A DNA stretch of 64,000 bases from Turnera subulata (taxonomy: Eukaryota > Streptophyta > Magnoliopsida > Malpighiales > Passifloraceae): positions 1 to 64,000 of the forward strand of contig JAKUCV010000453.1 in the NCBI GenBank assembly GCA_028386065.3. Reading direction: 5' to 3'. Under the pieces are notes generated by a model. It made no database searches. It had not been told where the DNA came from and saw only the letters and a list, made by a program, of their open reading frames with translations. A program made the position numbers and the translations under genes. Of the stretch, positions 21,392 to 35,262 are shown piece after piece; the stretch's first letter is position 1, and every line of letters begins with the position of its first letter.

Positions 21392-22490
21392 TACATAGAG
21401 AAATACATTCCCACCAAGTAGAAAAATGTATGAACTATTGAACTGTCCATTATATTCGTGTAGTGTGTACAATTTTTGTGGGTTGGGTTCCTTGAGGAAC
21501 GGGTGGATTGACTGTGAGAAAAAAGGAAGGAAGCAGCAGGCATGTGAGGTGAGATTTGCACAATCTTATCATCGGTACTCTTTAGACAAATAGATAGTTA
21601 TCATTAATGCTTTAGGGGATTAAATTAAGAGAATATTTTATAAAGGCACATGAGCAGTACTCTTTCGTGCAGAAGCATCAGGAAAGAGAAGTGATCAAGA
21701 ATTCAAGAGATCCATCAATAATCAACCGTAATTAGCGCGCGCGGGAATTGAATAAGTAGATATCAGTTAAGTTACGTACTTACGTCTAAAATGAGAGATT
21801 AGGATAATCTGATCATAATCCCTTCCTTCACAAGCTAACGATGAGATAGCAAAGAGGCCATGCGATAGTCAAGTCCTCGTATGGGAATACGTTACTAATT
21901 AAGATTTGGATGACTTCTTCCTCCTAGATTTATGTTTAATGTCAATCGCTAACTCTACTAATTAATCTGCTTCTTTCCGTCCCCAAACAATTGCTTCTTG
22001 GAAAAAAGATTGGATTTTATTTAGAGACTGACCTGGCGGTGGCTCTTCAGAAGAGGAGATTACAGCTAGCTTCTTATCTAATTTCCAAATTTTCAAGAGC
22101 GATTCGAAGCCCCATAAACATGCATGGACCGACATTGTTCTGGGCTAAAAAAAAAAATAACTCATCGATAAAAAAAAAACATAAAACCAAAATCAATATT
22201 CTCATGCAAAATAGAAGAAAGATGGAGCCTCACACCTTTTGGAAACTGATATGCATGCACGATAGTTATCCGAAAAGATATTTAATTTGTAACAGCTCAT
22301 CCTGGGAGTCAAAAATAAGACAAAATAAATAAAGAGGATCCCTTAATTATTTTATCACCAAGACAGGTTATTATCTGGCCATCTGGTCCTCGACACTAGT
22401 ATTTTAAAAATTCCAAATGTCAACATTATTTGCGCATCTTTTGGGAAGATCACAAGTCAATGAAGAGGGTTAAGACAACATTTGCATCTC
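21392..22490. other. intergenic / upstream region of defensin gene 2
   Basis: The stretch 21991-22332 is open for 113 codons but is lysine/asparagine-rich, A-run driven text with no domain. I see no gene before the defensin TATA box. Confidence 0.4.
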
Positions 22491-22498
22491 TATATATA
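22491..22498 (+). promoter_or_regulatory. TATA box of defensin gene 2
   Basis: TATATATA, 50 bp upstream of the ATG at 22548. Confidence 0.65.
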
Positions 22499-22547
22499 GG
22501 GGTGAGTCTCGTCCATGTTTCTCACCAAGAACCAAAAACTGAAAAAA

Positions 22548-23144
22548 ATGGCAAAGCCTGTTAGTGGTTACCTCGTCACTTTTGCTCTACTCTTTGCTTT
22601 CATGCTCGTCCTGGCCTCCTTTGGTGAGTTATTTCCAAACTAACTAATTATTTTGATTACCTTGGTTTAATCCCTTAATTTCTTGTTACTTTATACATGC
22701 ATAAACCCTTTTGGCTTAACTTTTTAATTCAATCCAGCCATTGTTCCGCTTTAGCAAAAACTGTTCGTTTCTTGATACAAATTTAAAAAACTTTTTGATA
22801 TATCTGTTACTAACATGTAATCGATCAGTTTCTAGTATTTTAGTAGTTATGTTTATAAATATAATTATATGTTAATATATATATGTGGAACGGGACTTGA
22901 TAACCCATAAAGAAAAAGAAACAACTAAGAGGGGAAATATGTGACATGGAATTTTGTTCATTTTCGATACACAGAGATGCCAGTGGCAGAAGCTAGGGTA
23001 TGCAAGAAGAGGAGCAGCTCATTCACGGGCTTCTGCGGCAACAATTCAAAATGCAGCACCAAATGCAAGAGGGTGGAACACGCTAAGTTTGGGGCTTGCC
23101 ACTGGGACTTCCCTGGATTTGCATGCTTCTGCTACTACTGCTAG
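22548..23144 (+). CDS. plant defensin (gene 2)
   Basis: Second defensin, 81 residues. Exons 22548-22623 (76 nt, the same length as in gene 1) and 22975-23144, with a GT-AG intron of 351 bp, in the same phase and at the same Glu codon as gene 1. Signal peptide residues 1-32 (ends AEA); mature chain of about 49 residues starting RVC, with all eight cysteines, CSTKC and the gamma-core [14 protein letters not shown]. It shares the [14 protein letters not shown] block with gene 1, but the loop between cysteines 1 and 4 is more basic and diverged, so this is an old tandem duplicate, now about 13 kb apart. The chain ends directly at the eighth cysteine (YYC), one residue shorter than gene 1. Expected to be secreted and antifungal-type; activity is not tested by sequence. 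Confidence 0.95.
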
Positions 23145-24812
23145 CTAGTTGGTGTACTCCTGATCAGTTGAGGACTTAATTACGGTTGGGGCAGCATCAG
23201 TTTGCTGCTCAATTAATCGCTTGTTATGAGCTAGTTCATCGTGGGGTCTACAACAATAAACCAGCTTATCCACTTGGTTATCATCATGACCATTATGGTT
23301 TGCTGCAAAATAAGTCAATGTCTTCCAGTTGCTTGTGTGTCTGTAATGTTTGAGTTTGTGGTTTTCCAGCTTTTTGTCCGAATGAAATGAACTCTTTATT
23401 GGTTTTGGTTTCAGAGATGACAATTGCTATATATTACGATCAACTGTTTTATATATGAAGTTGAGAATTTTATAAAATCCCATGCACCCTATACAACACA
23501 TTAATTGATTGCTGCCTTAATTAGGAGCAGTCAGCTGTATCAGACACTTGCAAACAACACGATTTTTCGGGGAAAAAATTATCTGAAAATTAAATTATGA
23601 CAAACAGCAGAACAAAATGAGAAAGGAATATTGAAGATCGAATAATCAAGAAGTCTGTTGGAATTGGGATCTCATCATCCGTGCATATTATCGAATAAAT
23701 AGTTAACTAGGTCTAATTTTTCCAGTTGAATACGCATATATGGCGTGTGTTATTATGACTAGTTTTTGATGTGTACAACCGACAGGCGACAGGTCCTCAT
23801 TGACAGTCGCATGATGATGTAACATTCACGATCCACAAACTCTCTGCTCAGTGATCACTAATTTTGAGGTTCAAAGATGAATGCGAGTTTCATGGAAAAA
23901 AAAAAAAAATACAAGTCTTGTATCATAAAAAAATTGTTTACACTTGTGCCCATAAAGTTTGTGAAACTAGTGCACAAATTTGTACCGAGTGGACTTATAG
24001 TCATATATATAGTAGACTTTGCTCAAATTTACACCTTGCAACTTGGCTAACGAATGTGTGCAAAGTAGTAAAATCCGTCACAAATATGGGGGAAGGGAAC
24101 AATTCCCTCACTTATTCACGTTTTGTTAGTTGTACTATAAAACTAAAGAGGGATTTTTTTTTTTTGTGTCCCTGCAAACTTGTTTTTAGCCAATCACCGG
24201 TTTTGCCTCTTTATACTAAAATATTTTTTTTTTTATTTTAAGAAAGAGTATGTAATATATCAAATAAATATGTTATTTGGTAGAATTCTTAATTGAGTAT
24301 GTTATATTTTTTTGAGAGCTACTTTTTTTCCTTAAAATTTTTCTTGATTTGGATTAGAAGCTATGATTAATATTTCTGTGTACATTACATTATTTTATGG
24401 TGTTAAACATGGTATTATCTTTTATTTTGTTGTTGTACAAAATGTTACTTTGAAAATCCAGTCGACTATTTTAACCATTTGGGAATGAATTTTAACTTTT
24501 AGCTTTTTTTCAATGATCTATTTTTATGTATATCAAATCTTTAACAAGTAAAATATGAGAGCTACCTTCAAAATTTTGCCAACAATTAAAAATATGCAGG
24601 TGGTCTTGCATTTCACATCTGAGCTGGATTTTCCGTATAGGATTGTTTGAAGAATACTAATTGGACCGAAAAAACAACTTCATAAAAAGTCTTTGCTTTT
24701 CTCTGTCCAAATCCCCACTGCTTCGCTTAGTAAAACTGTTCACTGGACACATAACCCACACTTGCTTGAAATACAAAGACCCATAAATCCGGGCTTGAAA
24801 GCCCAGTTGAAC
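23145..24812. other. defensin 2 3' region and intergenic DNA
   Basis: The first 260 bp is probably 3' UTR. The rest is AT-rich with poly-A and poly-T runs. Open frames such as 23864-24241 show no domain. No gene seen. Confidence 0.4.
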
Positions 24813-24888
24813 TGGGCCCAATATCCTCCACATCGAAATCAACACGCAGCCGTTTTGCCATGTGGCAGACCCGACACCAAAACCCTAA
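24813..24888 (+). promoter_or_regulatory. site II and telo-box promoter motifs of RPS25
   Basis: TGGGCCCA (24813-24820) is a site II-type element, and AAACCCTAA (24880-24888) is a telo box. The pair is the known signature of plant ribosomal protein and other growth-linked promoters. They lie about 190 and 120 bp upstream of the RPS25 ATG. Confidence 0.8.
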
Positions 24889-25005
24889 TTAGGGATATAA
24901 GAAGCCTTCCTTACCCTTGCCTCCTCTCTTCAGCCATTAGCCGCTTCCTTTCTCCTCTCCCTCGCTTACTGCCACTACTCGTAACCTCTCTTTCGATCAG
25001 ATCCA

Positions 25006-26582
<1,577 letters not shown>

Positions 26583-29579
26583 ATGTTCTTTTACCATAAC
26601 TTGTTTAGTCTTTATGTAGTACCTTGCCCAGTTGGACTGCGATTGCTTTCCCTTTTAAGAAACTGGATCTGTTTAGAATGCACGAGTTACATTCTTGTGT
26701 TTTCTTTTCATTTTGTTTTGACTTAAATGATCTATTTCCTGAAATTTTGGTATTTGATGTGCTCTGTTTGCCTAATACGCTGACGCATTGGTTTTTCTTC
26801 TGGGCCTTTGGGGTTTGATTTGAATTTTATAATTCTATGCTGCCCCGGCCCTCACCATTTTTTTTTGAGACAAGCATCGCTTCTGTGGTTCTGATTTTTA
26901 TGGATGCGGGTTTCATCTATTAGCATTTCTTGGGTACCATCTCTTTAATGCCAATATATATTTTTGTGAGGCGGGTAATATCGCTATATTCTTGATAGTT
27001 TATTGCCGGAGTACGCTCCTACAAAATCACATTGTGAGATCTTGGATGATATGCTCGGTGGCACAATACAACGACTAACTTTATCAACCCATCAACGTTA
27101 CTATTCGGTTCAATTTTTACAGGAGTAAGCCCACTCGTCCTAGTTGGAGGGTTGCTAGTAGCCTTTGACAAGCAAAATAGCTCGTGCTGATCCCGCACAT
27201 TTTTTCGAACTGATTACCACAATGGTTCAAAATGTACAAGCAAATAGTTCAAATTTATAACTATTCTGGTTTTCCAATTAAAATGGAAAATATGATATCC
27301 CGCAAAAAATCTGAGGTGAGTAGATTTGTCGTGATAATTTACGAGCATCCCATGTGAATATTTGTCGCATAGTACTTGTATTTAGCTCGTAAACTGTAAT
27401 GATAATTTGGTAGCTAATGTCTTGTCAGCCCACCACAGCAAAAAACACGCCTACCTGATTTCCGTGGCCTGTTGTTCCCCGCGATCATGAAAAAGGAAAA
27501 ATGGAATTATAATGGTAGGCCTTATCAAACAACTTGGTAGAGCTACATGTATTCAGTATCCTCTAGATGCCGCAACATTTTGCCAACCTTTTTCTTTTTG
27601 TACCTTGTTTTTTCTTTTATTGAGTGTTTCTAGAGGTATAGGAAACACCATTTTGAAATGAAATTGGGACAGCAAGTTCATCCACTTGCATAAGTTGATG
27701 GAAAAAATTAGTGAAGTCATTACACAACCTTTCATCAGGAGAAGAGCACAGTTTTCTTGCTCAAAATATCTAGACCAGTGATCTCTCAACTTGTACTGAT
27801 TCACCTTATAGTTTTGGAAACCGCAGCTTAATTTTGTGACAAATGTGCGGCCAAGAGGCCGCTACCCTCTACTAAATGGTGCTGCCTCATTTGTCCAACA
27901 TCTGAAGTCATTAAAACCATCAGCATCAGAGTGTTGTATGTATCCTAGGCTGCTGTGTCTAAACTCAGCTATGATTGATCAGATCTTTATGGCCAATTCG
28001 ACCATCAATCGCTTTCATTCCTTATCTTTGAAATGTGCTCGCTTGAATATGGTATCCCTATCTCTCATCTGTGATCTTCAAAGCTTTCATGCCTGTTATA
28101 GCAATGCCATTATAATTTTTGTTTGAAATTTATGATTTTTCTTGCCAAATATCGCAATCACCATGCAGTATACTAATAAAAAAACTGCATAATGCATATG
28201 GCAATAGTCTTGGACAGAAAATAATATTTTCTTTCAAATCACGGCTACAGTGTGCAATAATTCTATTTGCTAAGACCCTTTGAGCTGCCCATTCGAAATT
28301 TGGAGCTTTACTCTAACTAATCTAGATTGGAACCGGATTACGCACAGATTGGAACCGGATTACGCACCTAGTTCTGCTAGATGAATCTTTCAATAAGGAT
28401 CTTTTTTACATACGCTAACAATCGAATCCACGACTTTACTTAATCGAAATCAAGTCGCTTACAACTTGAATCATTAACACATTGGTTTTTTTCATATAAA
28501 TTAGTCCTCTCGAAATTTTTATGTCAACGAGAAAATCCTTGTATGGGGGAATAGGGTCCACCAACAGCAACTAAGGTACGTCTGATAGAGCACATGGGCC
28601 TTAGTGAAAGAATATGATGGGCCGCTGCTCGTTGCAATAAGAGCCGTCCACGGTGTTAGGTGTTGCAGGACTCCTCACATGATTGAAAAAAAATCTCCCT
28701 GTCCATGCATGCATTGCCTAATGGACCCACAGGTAAGTACAATGTTTTAATGATTTTTTTTTTCCTGGATGAAAAAAGGAGAAAAATTTAATAAACCAGA
28801 AACCAATTCTGACAAGCCAGAGAGCTGCCACGGTCAGAGAGCCTTGTGGTGGCGTTCTCATATTGAAAGAGCAGAGGAATCATACCATAACTAAAATGAA
28901 ACAAATATAATATTCTCTTTTGTGGTTGCAAGGGGGGTTATAAAGAGCTTGCTCCCTCCCTGCATTTTCAATATGCAATAAAAGGTAGGAAGCCAAGTTT
29001 GGTAGAAATTCCTGAGATGTGGTTGATATTTTCCTTTTGCCTATGTTTGCATGTGATCTGGATCGGCCACACCCCCATTCTCTAGAACTTGCTCTTCCCT
29101 TTTCTGGTAAAGATTTTATGCACCATACTAACACTAGTGGACTATGCACATAATAGTAACACCACATACATTAGCACAAGAAAAAATAGTATTATTAACA
29201 AGACAGGTGACCATCTTTTACTCGATCATTTTACTTTGACGAGTGACAACATGTAGTGGCGGGAAACACATAGTATTATTAACCATCAAAGCGAGCAGGA
29301 CTTTCTAGAAAGAAAAAAAAAAAAAGAGGGAGATCAGGACTCAAGGGTACAATGCAATGTGAAAAATCTACTCACACAAGTAACAGCCAGCAAGAACAGT
29401 AACCAGCAATTTCTGTAGTTAAGACTTCTCCAAGCAGAAATGATTAATTAATCAAATCAAATCTAATTATGATTGTTTTAAAAAAATAAACCAGCATTTG
29501 GCCTTGAAATGGACAGGTGTGTGGTTTATAATGGCTGCTTTGTATGGGAACAGAAGTGCATAGAAACTCGTAGTCGGAC
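26583..29579. other. RPS25 3' region and intergenic DNA
   Basis: The first few hundred bp is probably RPS25 3' UTR. The block about 27550-28120 has somewhat more complex sequence and may be a decayed gene fragment on the minus strand, but frames are short and I recognise no domain. A perfect hairpin GCGGCC-AAGA-GGCCGC sits at 27847-27862. A duplicated short word GATTGGAACCGGATTACGCA lies at 28326-28365. No gene called. Confidence 0.4.
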
Positions 29580-29588
29580 TATAAAATA
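29580..29588 (+). promoter_or_regulatory. candidate TATA box of the APL1-type gene
   Basis: TATAAAATA about 820 bp upstream of the ATG. The long interval implies a 5' UTR intron, which is common in this family. I cannot place its splice sites with certainty. Confidence 0.35.
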
Positions 29589-30406
29589 AGGCAAGGGAGA
29601 TGGGTGTGGTACTTACACAGAAGAAGCACACCAGTGTGAGTGTGCACTTACTACTTAAAGGTACGAAACTGATCATAACTAAGCAAGATTTCTCGTGATT
29701 GTTCACAGGTTAACCAAGCCATAGCCACCACCGTCAGTATCATTTCACGCTTTTCATCCTCATTTTCGAACTAGATTAACAAAAAGCATATTCAAAAGCT
29801 GTTCTTGCTCTCCACATCCTGTTTTCTTGGAACTGCTGTTTCTTGCTCTCAAGTATCGAACGAAAAAAATACTAAACAGAACAACGAACTCTCTTGATCA
29901 CTTGTCTGAACTCTTGCATATATGTATACGTGATGGTTTGTTTTTCTTTTTGTAGTTTTATCTCTCACTAATGTTTTTCTTTAGTGGAAGGTCTGATTCT
30001 TTAGCTTCTTTTCGCTTCAGGTTCTTGATTCGGGACCAACTATCCTCAGAATCTGTAAAAGGGAAGAGTTTGAATCCGACAACTCCTGTTTCTGGGTATT
30101 ACTCGAGCTTTTCCGTTATATATATGCTTTTAACTGAACTTCTCGGGTAGCTTAGATTCCGTATCTTACATATTAATTATACCAAGAGTGAGCTTCGAGA
30201 AAACATGTGAGCTGTCCTACCGTTTCTTACTGATATGTTTTTTTATGGTATGTGATCCATACTTTACTTGCTTACTTGGTTTAGAACTCATACTTTATTG
30301 GGATTTGCGCCCATTTACTGCTTGTAGTGAAAGAAGATAGTGATTTGTGATCCGCCATCGCCTTCATCTTGGGAGCTGTAAGGAGGGTACTACTACTACT
30401 ACTACA

Positions 30407-33400
30407 ATGGATTCTGGCAGTGTGGCCTTGAAAGCTAATACGCTTGCTGGTGGAAAGCAGTTCTTCGGGGAAAGGACTAGAGGGAGTGTAGATACCAGTG
30501 TCCGGGTCAATCAGTTGGCGAAAAGCTTTAAAGTTGATGTTAATGGCAATAAGAAGATCAAACCAGGTGTAGCCCGTGCGGTTTTGACATCAAACAATAC
30601 AACTAGGGAGACTGTGGTAAGCTGTTTCCCCCATGTAATCCTATTTTGGACCAGTGAGTTTTAATCCTTCTTTTGGGATCCTCCAGATTCAGATTCTCCT
30701 CTGGTCTGAGTGTTGATGGTTTAGTGATGTTCTTATTCATATTTTTTTTCTATTCTCTTTAAGAGTTCATAGTTCTGTGTTTCTTTTTTTGGTAAGATAG
30801 TTCTGTGTTTCTCTGTTTCTGATAAAAATTGCAGAAACTATAAGATTCCTGTATTGATCTCATTCTCTTTTTTGTTTTTAAATTATCGACAAACGATAGA
30901 TTTCATTTCATTGTAATGGCCAATGGGTACTTGGTCTCATTGTGAAAATCCTGTATATATTGGTTACTAGACCTTACAGCCACCACGAATTGAGAGGCAA
31001 AGAGTCGACCCCAAAAATGTGGCGGCAGTCATATTGGGAGGAGGAGCGGGGACACAACTATTTCCTCTTACCAGAAGGGCAGCAACACCAGCTGTAAGAA
31101 AACAATATCTATTCTACTCATTTATTTGTTCCAGAAATAGTAATACACTTCGGTTGGGTTACTTCATATATCTGTGAAGTGTGTATGGGTGTATGCCCAG
31201 ATACCAGCATTTTCTAGACTTTGGGTCTAACAGAATGGTCGTATGGAGAAAAATTGACATTCAGCTGGACATTAATGGACTTCTATGGCACCAAGTTTGA
31301 CCCAAGATAATCACTAATTCTGCACTTGGTCTGCTTCCGCAGGTTCCAGTTGGAGGATGCTACAGGCTTATAGACATCCCAATGAGCAACTGTATCAACT
31401 GTGGCATAAACAAGATCTTTGTCCTTACCCAGTTCAATTCAGCTTCCCTGAATAGGCATCTTGCACGCACATATTTTGGCAATGGTATTAACTTCGGGGA
31501 TGGATTTGTGGAGGTATGATCCTTCAAGATGTAGCACAGTACCCTACCCTGACTTCTTGATAAATCTTTCTACATTCAGCTTTCCTAGTGGGATTTTGTT
31601 TACAGCTTCGCATTGTTGTTTCTCTTTTTTTCTTTAAAAAAAAGGGCTTTCTACATTGTTGCTACTCTGCTTGTGAACAGGTTCTAGCAGCTACTCAAAC
31701 ACCTGGGGAAGCAGGAATGAAGTGGTTCCAAGGAACAGCAGATGCTGTAAGGCAATTTACATGGGTTTTTGAGGTGAGCATATATTTGTCTTTTATACCC
31801 AAATGAAACAGACTCAGATGTTTCTCGTTGGAGTCTGATAACTCATGTTTGTTGTTGTAGGATGCCAAGAACAGAAATGTCGAAAATATATTGATCTTGT
31901 CGGGAGACCATCTTTATCGAATGGATTACATGGACTTTGTGCAAGTATGCCGTTATTCCCTAATAGAATGCACTCATAATATCACTAGCGTTTTAAAATA
32001 TTTAACCTTATATACTTGCTATGGCTTAACAGCATCATGTCAACAGTAATGCTGATATTACTATATCCTGTGCGCCAGTGGGTGAGAGGTCAGTGTCTTT
32101 ATCTGTGCTTCTACATTATTGATCATTCTTCTATTCCATAGAAATGTTTCAACCTGTGTTTCATGGGTGCATCCAGCCGTGCATCAGAGTATGGATTGGT
32201 AAAAATAGACAGTGGGGGCCGGATCGTTCACTTTGCTGAAAAACCAAAGGGTTCTGAACTAAGAGAAATGGTGAGCATCGTAGAACATTTCTGCTTGGAC
32301 CTTGTAATCATAAATTTGTTCGGTTGAAGTACCAGAAAACTCACATGGGGGCTGTAATTTTCTCAATGGAGTCTTTGCAGCAAATAGACACATCTCGCCT
32401 TGGGTTGCCACTGCAAGATGCTAGGAAATCCCCCTTCATTGCATCAATGGGGGTATATGTGTTTAAGACAGATATTTTGTTGAAGCTTCTGAGGTGGAGA
32501 TTTCCTACATCAAATGACTTTGGATCTGAAATCATTCCTGCAGCTGTTGTGGAGCACAATGTTCAGGTAAGAAACTTCCAATTGCCTTGTTGTTAGTCCT
32601 AACTTAGTTCAGTAGCATCACATCCAATGTGAAGATATATAATTAGTATTTTATGAATTTTGAAAGGTACGAAAGGGCTTATGGCTCATTCATTAGCTTT
32701 TCTCCACATTCTGTACCTCTTTAACTAACAGCATAACTCTTAAGGTCTCTCATTTTCTCAGGCATACATTTTCAGAGACTACTGGGAGGATATAGGAACA
32801 ATAAAGTCATTCTACGAAGCTAACTTGGCCCTCACTGAAGAGGTTAGTACCATCATGGATATGGGAATGAGGGATTTATATCATTTCTACTATTCATTGT
32901 AGATCTGTTGGCTGTGCATCCCTTGCATGCCATAGGACTTTATGCATAAATGTTTTGGCTCCAGCCACCAAAACGACACCTAACGTTCTTGCACATTGCT
33001 TGTACTTTTCATTCAATAGTCTTTTCTCCCTATCCTACAGTGGCACATTGCTTGACACTTGCAGTCTGACTTGGGATATGGAGCTCTAGTATGATAATAT
33101 TCCTCTTTTTGGTACATAAGAATCCTCGAAACTAGGTGGGATTGAACCCATGACCACTTGGATGAAACCCAAGGGAGATGCCACTACACTACAAGTAGTG
33201 TTGGCAGTATGATAATCTTCCTATAAGTACTTTATATCAGATATGCCTTTTTAAGCTCGCCTTGTTTTTAACTCCTTGTCTTCATTGAAACAAGATCAAT
33301 AATACATGTCAATTGACAATGCCTTCTGCGCAGCCTCCAAAGTTTGAGTTTTATGATCCAAAAACACCCTTCTACACATCCCCTCGGTTCCTGCCACCGA

Positions 33401-34230
33401 CAAAAATCGATAATTGCAAGGTATGTATGTGTACATTGGAATTGAAATTGTGATTTCACTGAATTATGTTGCTTATAATGTTTGGTCGGTTTCTCAGATT
33501 GTAGATGCTATAATCTCCCACGGGTGTTTCTTGAGAGAATGCAGCGTTCAGCACTCTGTGGTTGGGGAACGTTCTCGTATAGATTCTGGTGTGGAGCTAA
33601 AGGTGACTTATCTTATGAGTTTCCTTAATTATTCAGAATATATTTTTGTGATGGCATGCTTGTATAACTGGATAGCTCCTTTCTGTGTGGTTTCAGGATA
33701 CTGTGATGCTGGGTGCAGATTTCTACCAAACTGAAGCTGAAATTGCGTCTCTTCTGGCAGAGGGAAAAGTTCCAATTGGCATTGGCAGAAATACAAAGAT
33801 TAGGTATTGAGCTCACATTTTGATTACAAGAAGATATAAGGATGCTACTCTATTATACCTTCTGTTTTCAAATTCTCAAACTTGAACACAATCATGAAAT
33901 GAGCTCTGAAACTAGTCTCTTATCACTTCTCTTGAAAGGAACTGCATTATTGACAAGAATGCGAAGATTGGAAAAGACGTGGTCATCATGAACAAAGATG
34001 TAAGTGGCACTTTTGTTTCAAATTATTCCAGTAAAATAACAGACAAGAAGGCATTTGGACTTCAGAGAATGCCTATGATCTGCATGGAAATATAACTTTG
34101 CTTGCATCTGAATGGTCTTGCATTGCAGGGTGTACAAGAAGCTGACAGAGAAGAAGAAGGATTTTATATCCGGTCAGGAATCACAATTGTATCGGAGAAG
34201 GCAACAATAGAGGATGGCACAGTTATATAA
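30407..34230 (+). CDS. APL1: ADP-glucose pyrophosphorylase large subunit, APL1 type
   Basis: Large (modulatory) subunit of plastid ADP-glucose pyrophosphorylase, which makes ADP-glucose for starch. 516 residues. Exons: 30407-30616, 30980-31093, 31343-31513, 31681-31773, 31861-31944, 32033-32088, 32177-32270, 32381-32566, 32762-32842, 33334-33420, 33498-33602, 33697-33803, 33939-33999, 34129-34230; all GT-AG and all in frame. Residues 1-70 act as transit peptide and variable leader. The nucleotidyltransferase domain starts near 85 with [21 protein letters not shown] and includes [15 protein letters not shown] and [17 protein letters not shown] precedes [10 protein letters not shown]. The C-terminal beta-helix ([21 protein letters not shown]) ends EDGTVI, as in the family. 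At the small-subunit catalytic positions it has Gln96 (Arg) and Thr106 (Lys), the pattern of non-catalytic large subunits. The text [14 protein letters not shown] and VQHHV favours APL1 over APL3. The start is the ATG after a TAC repeat. A SINE sits in intron 9. Confidence 0.95.
33105..33205 (-). mobile_element. tRNA-derived SINE in APL1 intron 9
   Basis: On the minus strand the element carries an A-box-like TAGTGTAGTGGCA and a B-box GGTTCAATCCC at tRNA spacing, so it is Pol III-type. It is flanked by a 17-bp target duplication AGTATGATAAT(A/C)TTCCT (33088-33104 and 33206-33222) with one mismatch. It is about 101 bp long and antisense to the host gene, away from the splice sites. Confidence 0.8.
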
Positions 34231-35262
34231 AAGGTACATGAAGCATTTGGTCAGGTTGTTTTGAGAAAGATATCCAAGAGGAGGACATTTAGACATTGGA
34301 AGCCTTTCTGTGGAGTGCATACTGAAGAAGCTGCAGGAATGGAAGAACAACATTTTGGTCTTGGCCACAGGAAGCAATCTGCTCTTTCTCTTGTCATATG
34401 TAAATCAAAGCCGTTTCCTTGCCTGTTATATATCGACAACCTTTGAAACTTGAAATGGCCTCTGGAGTACCCTCAAATAAATCAAGGAGTTCAGCTAGAT
34501 CGTTTGTCAATTTTCTAGGAATAATATATAGGTTTGGCAGTACTGAGTCAGCAGCCCTTGCTTGTATGAAAAATTAGAACTTGATGTCCTAATAAATAAT
34601 AATGGAAGGCTTCACACCTTTCCAATTCCCTTGAGATGCAGCATCCTTGTACCTTACTGAAAGCAAAACTTGTTAACTTCAAAGTTACCGGTGACTAGGA
34701 ATTTGTATATGCTTGCAAGAAACATAGCTAGCAGCGACCAGTTTTAGAGAAGGGACCTACGCACCTCGGATAGGGTTGGGATAGGACTCTCTTATTAAAT
34801 TTTTCTTAAAATTCTTAGATTATGATGGACCGGCAATGTTGTTTTTCACTTTTTTCAGGAAAATCTGAATTGAAAACACCTTCAATTCTGAAAAAAAAAG
34901 CACAGTTCTATTTGGATTATACTAGTTCATTGGGGGTAACAAACAGCTGCAAGGAAAAAGGAAAAGGAAAAGGTCAATAGCAAGTATGCCAATCAGCCAA
35001 CTAGTATCATCCCACGATTGAGCAAAAGGGTTATCATGATATACGGATTCTAATGTCTTTTTCCAAGACTTTATGGAAAAATATGGTTCCCGAGTTAGAA
35101 GTAAGCCAAACTCCTGACACGTGGCGATACGTGTCCAAATGAGAATAAGAAGACAGGGAAGGGAGGGACAGGGCAGAATCAGCAATAAAGTAGTTACTAG
35201 GATAACTGCAACAATAACTGCATCATCAAACCTATGGAATCAGAGCCAGTGATACCCACACA
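34231..35262. other. APL1 3' UTR and intergenic DNA
   Basis: The first 300-400 bp is probably APL1 3' UTR. The interval also contains the promoter of the downstream CBS gene, with no unambiguous TATA box seen. Short frames here have no domain. Confidence 0.4.

Noticed and set aside
23864..24241. 125-codon frame
   Set aside because: AT-rich intergenic DNA with homopolymer runs, no domain, no splice or promoter context.
27847..27862. Perfect GCGGCC-AAGA-GGCCGC hairpin, first suspected to be cloning adaptor
   Set aside because: Flanking DNA is ordinary and continuous on both sides, with no vector-like sequence.
27540..28130. Possible decayed minus-strand gene
   Set aside because: Frames are short and interrupted and no family could be recognised; a protein search would be needed.
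28326..28470. Words resembling a tRNA or SINE B box (AATCGAATCC)
   Set aside because: No A box at the right distance, no cloverleaf and no target duplication found.
30347..30406. In-frame extension upstream of the APL1 start
   Set aside because: It begins at GTG and has no ATG; ATG 30407 is the first methionine and fits the family length.
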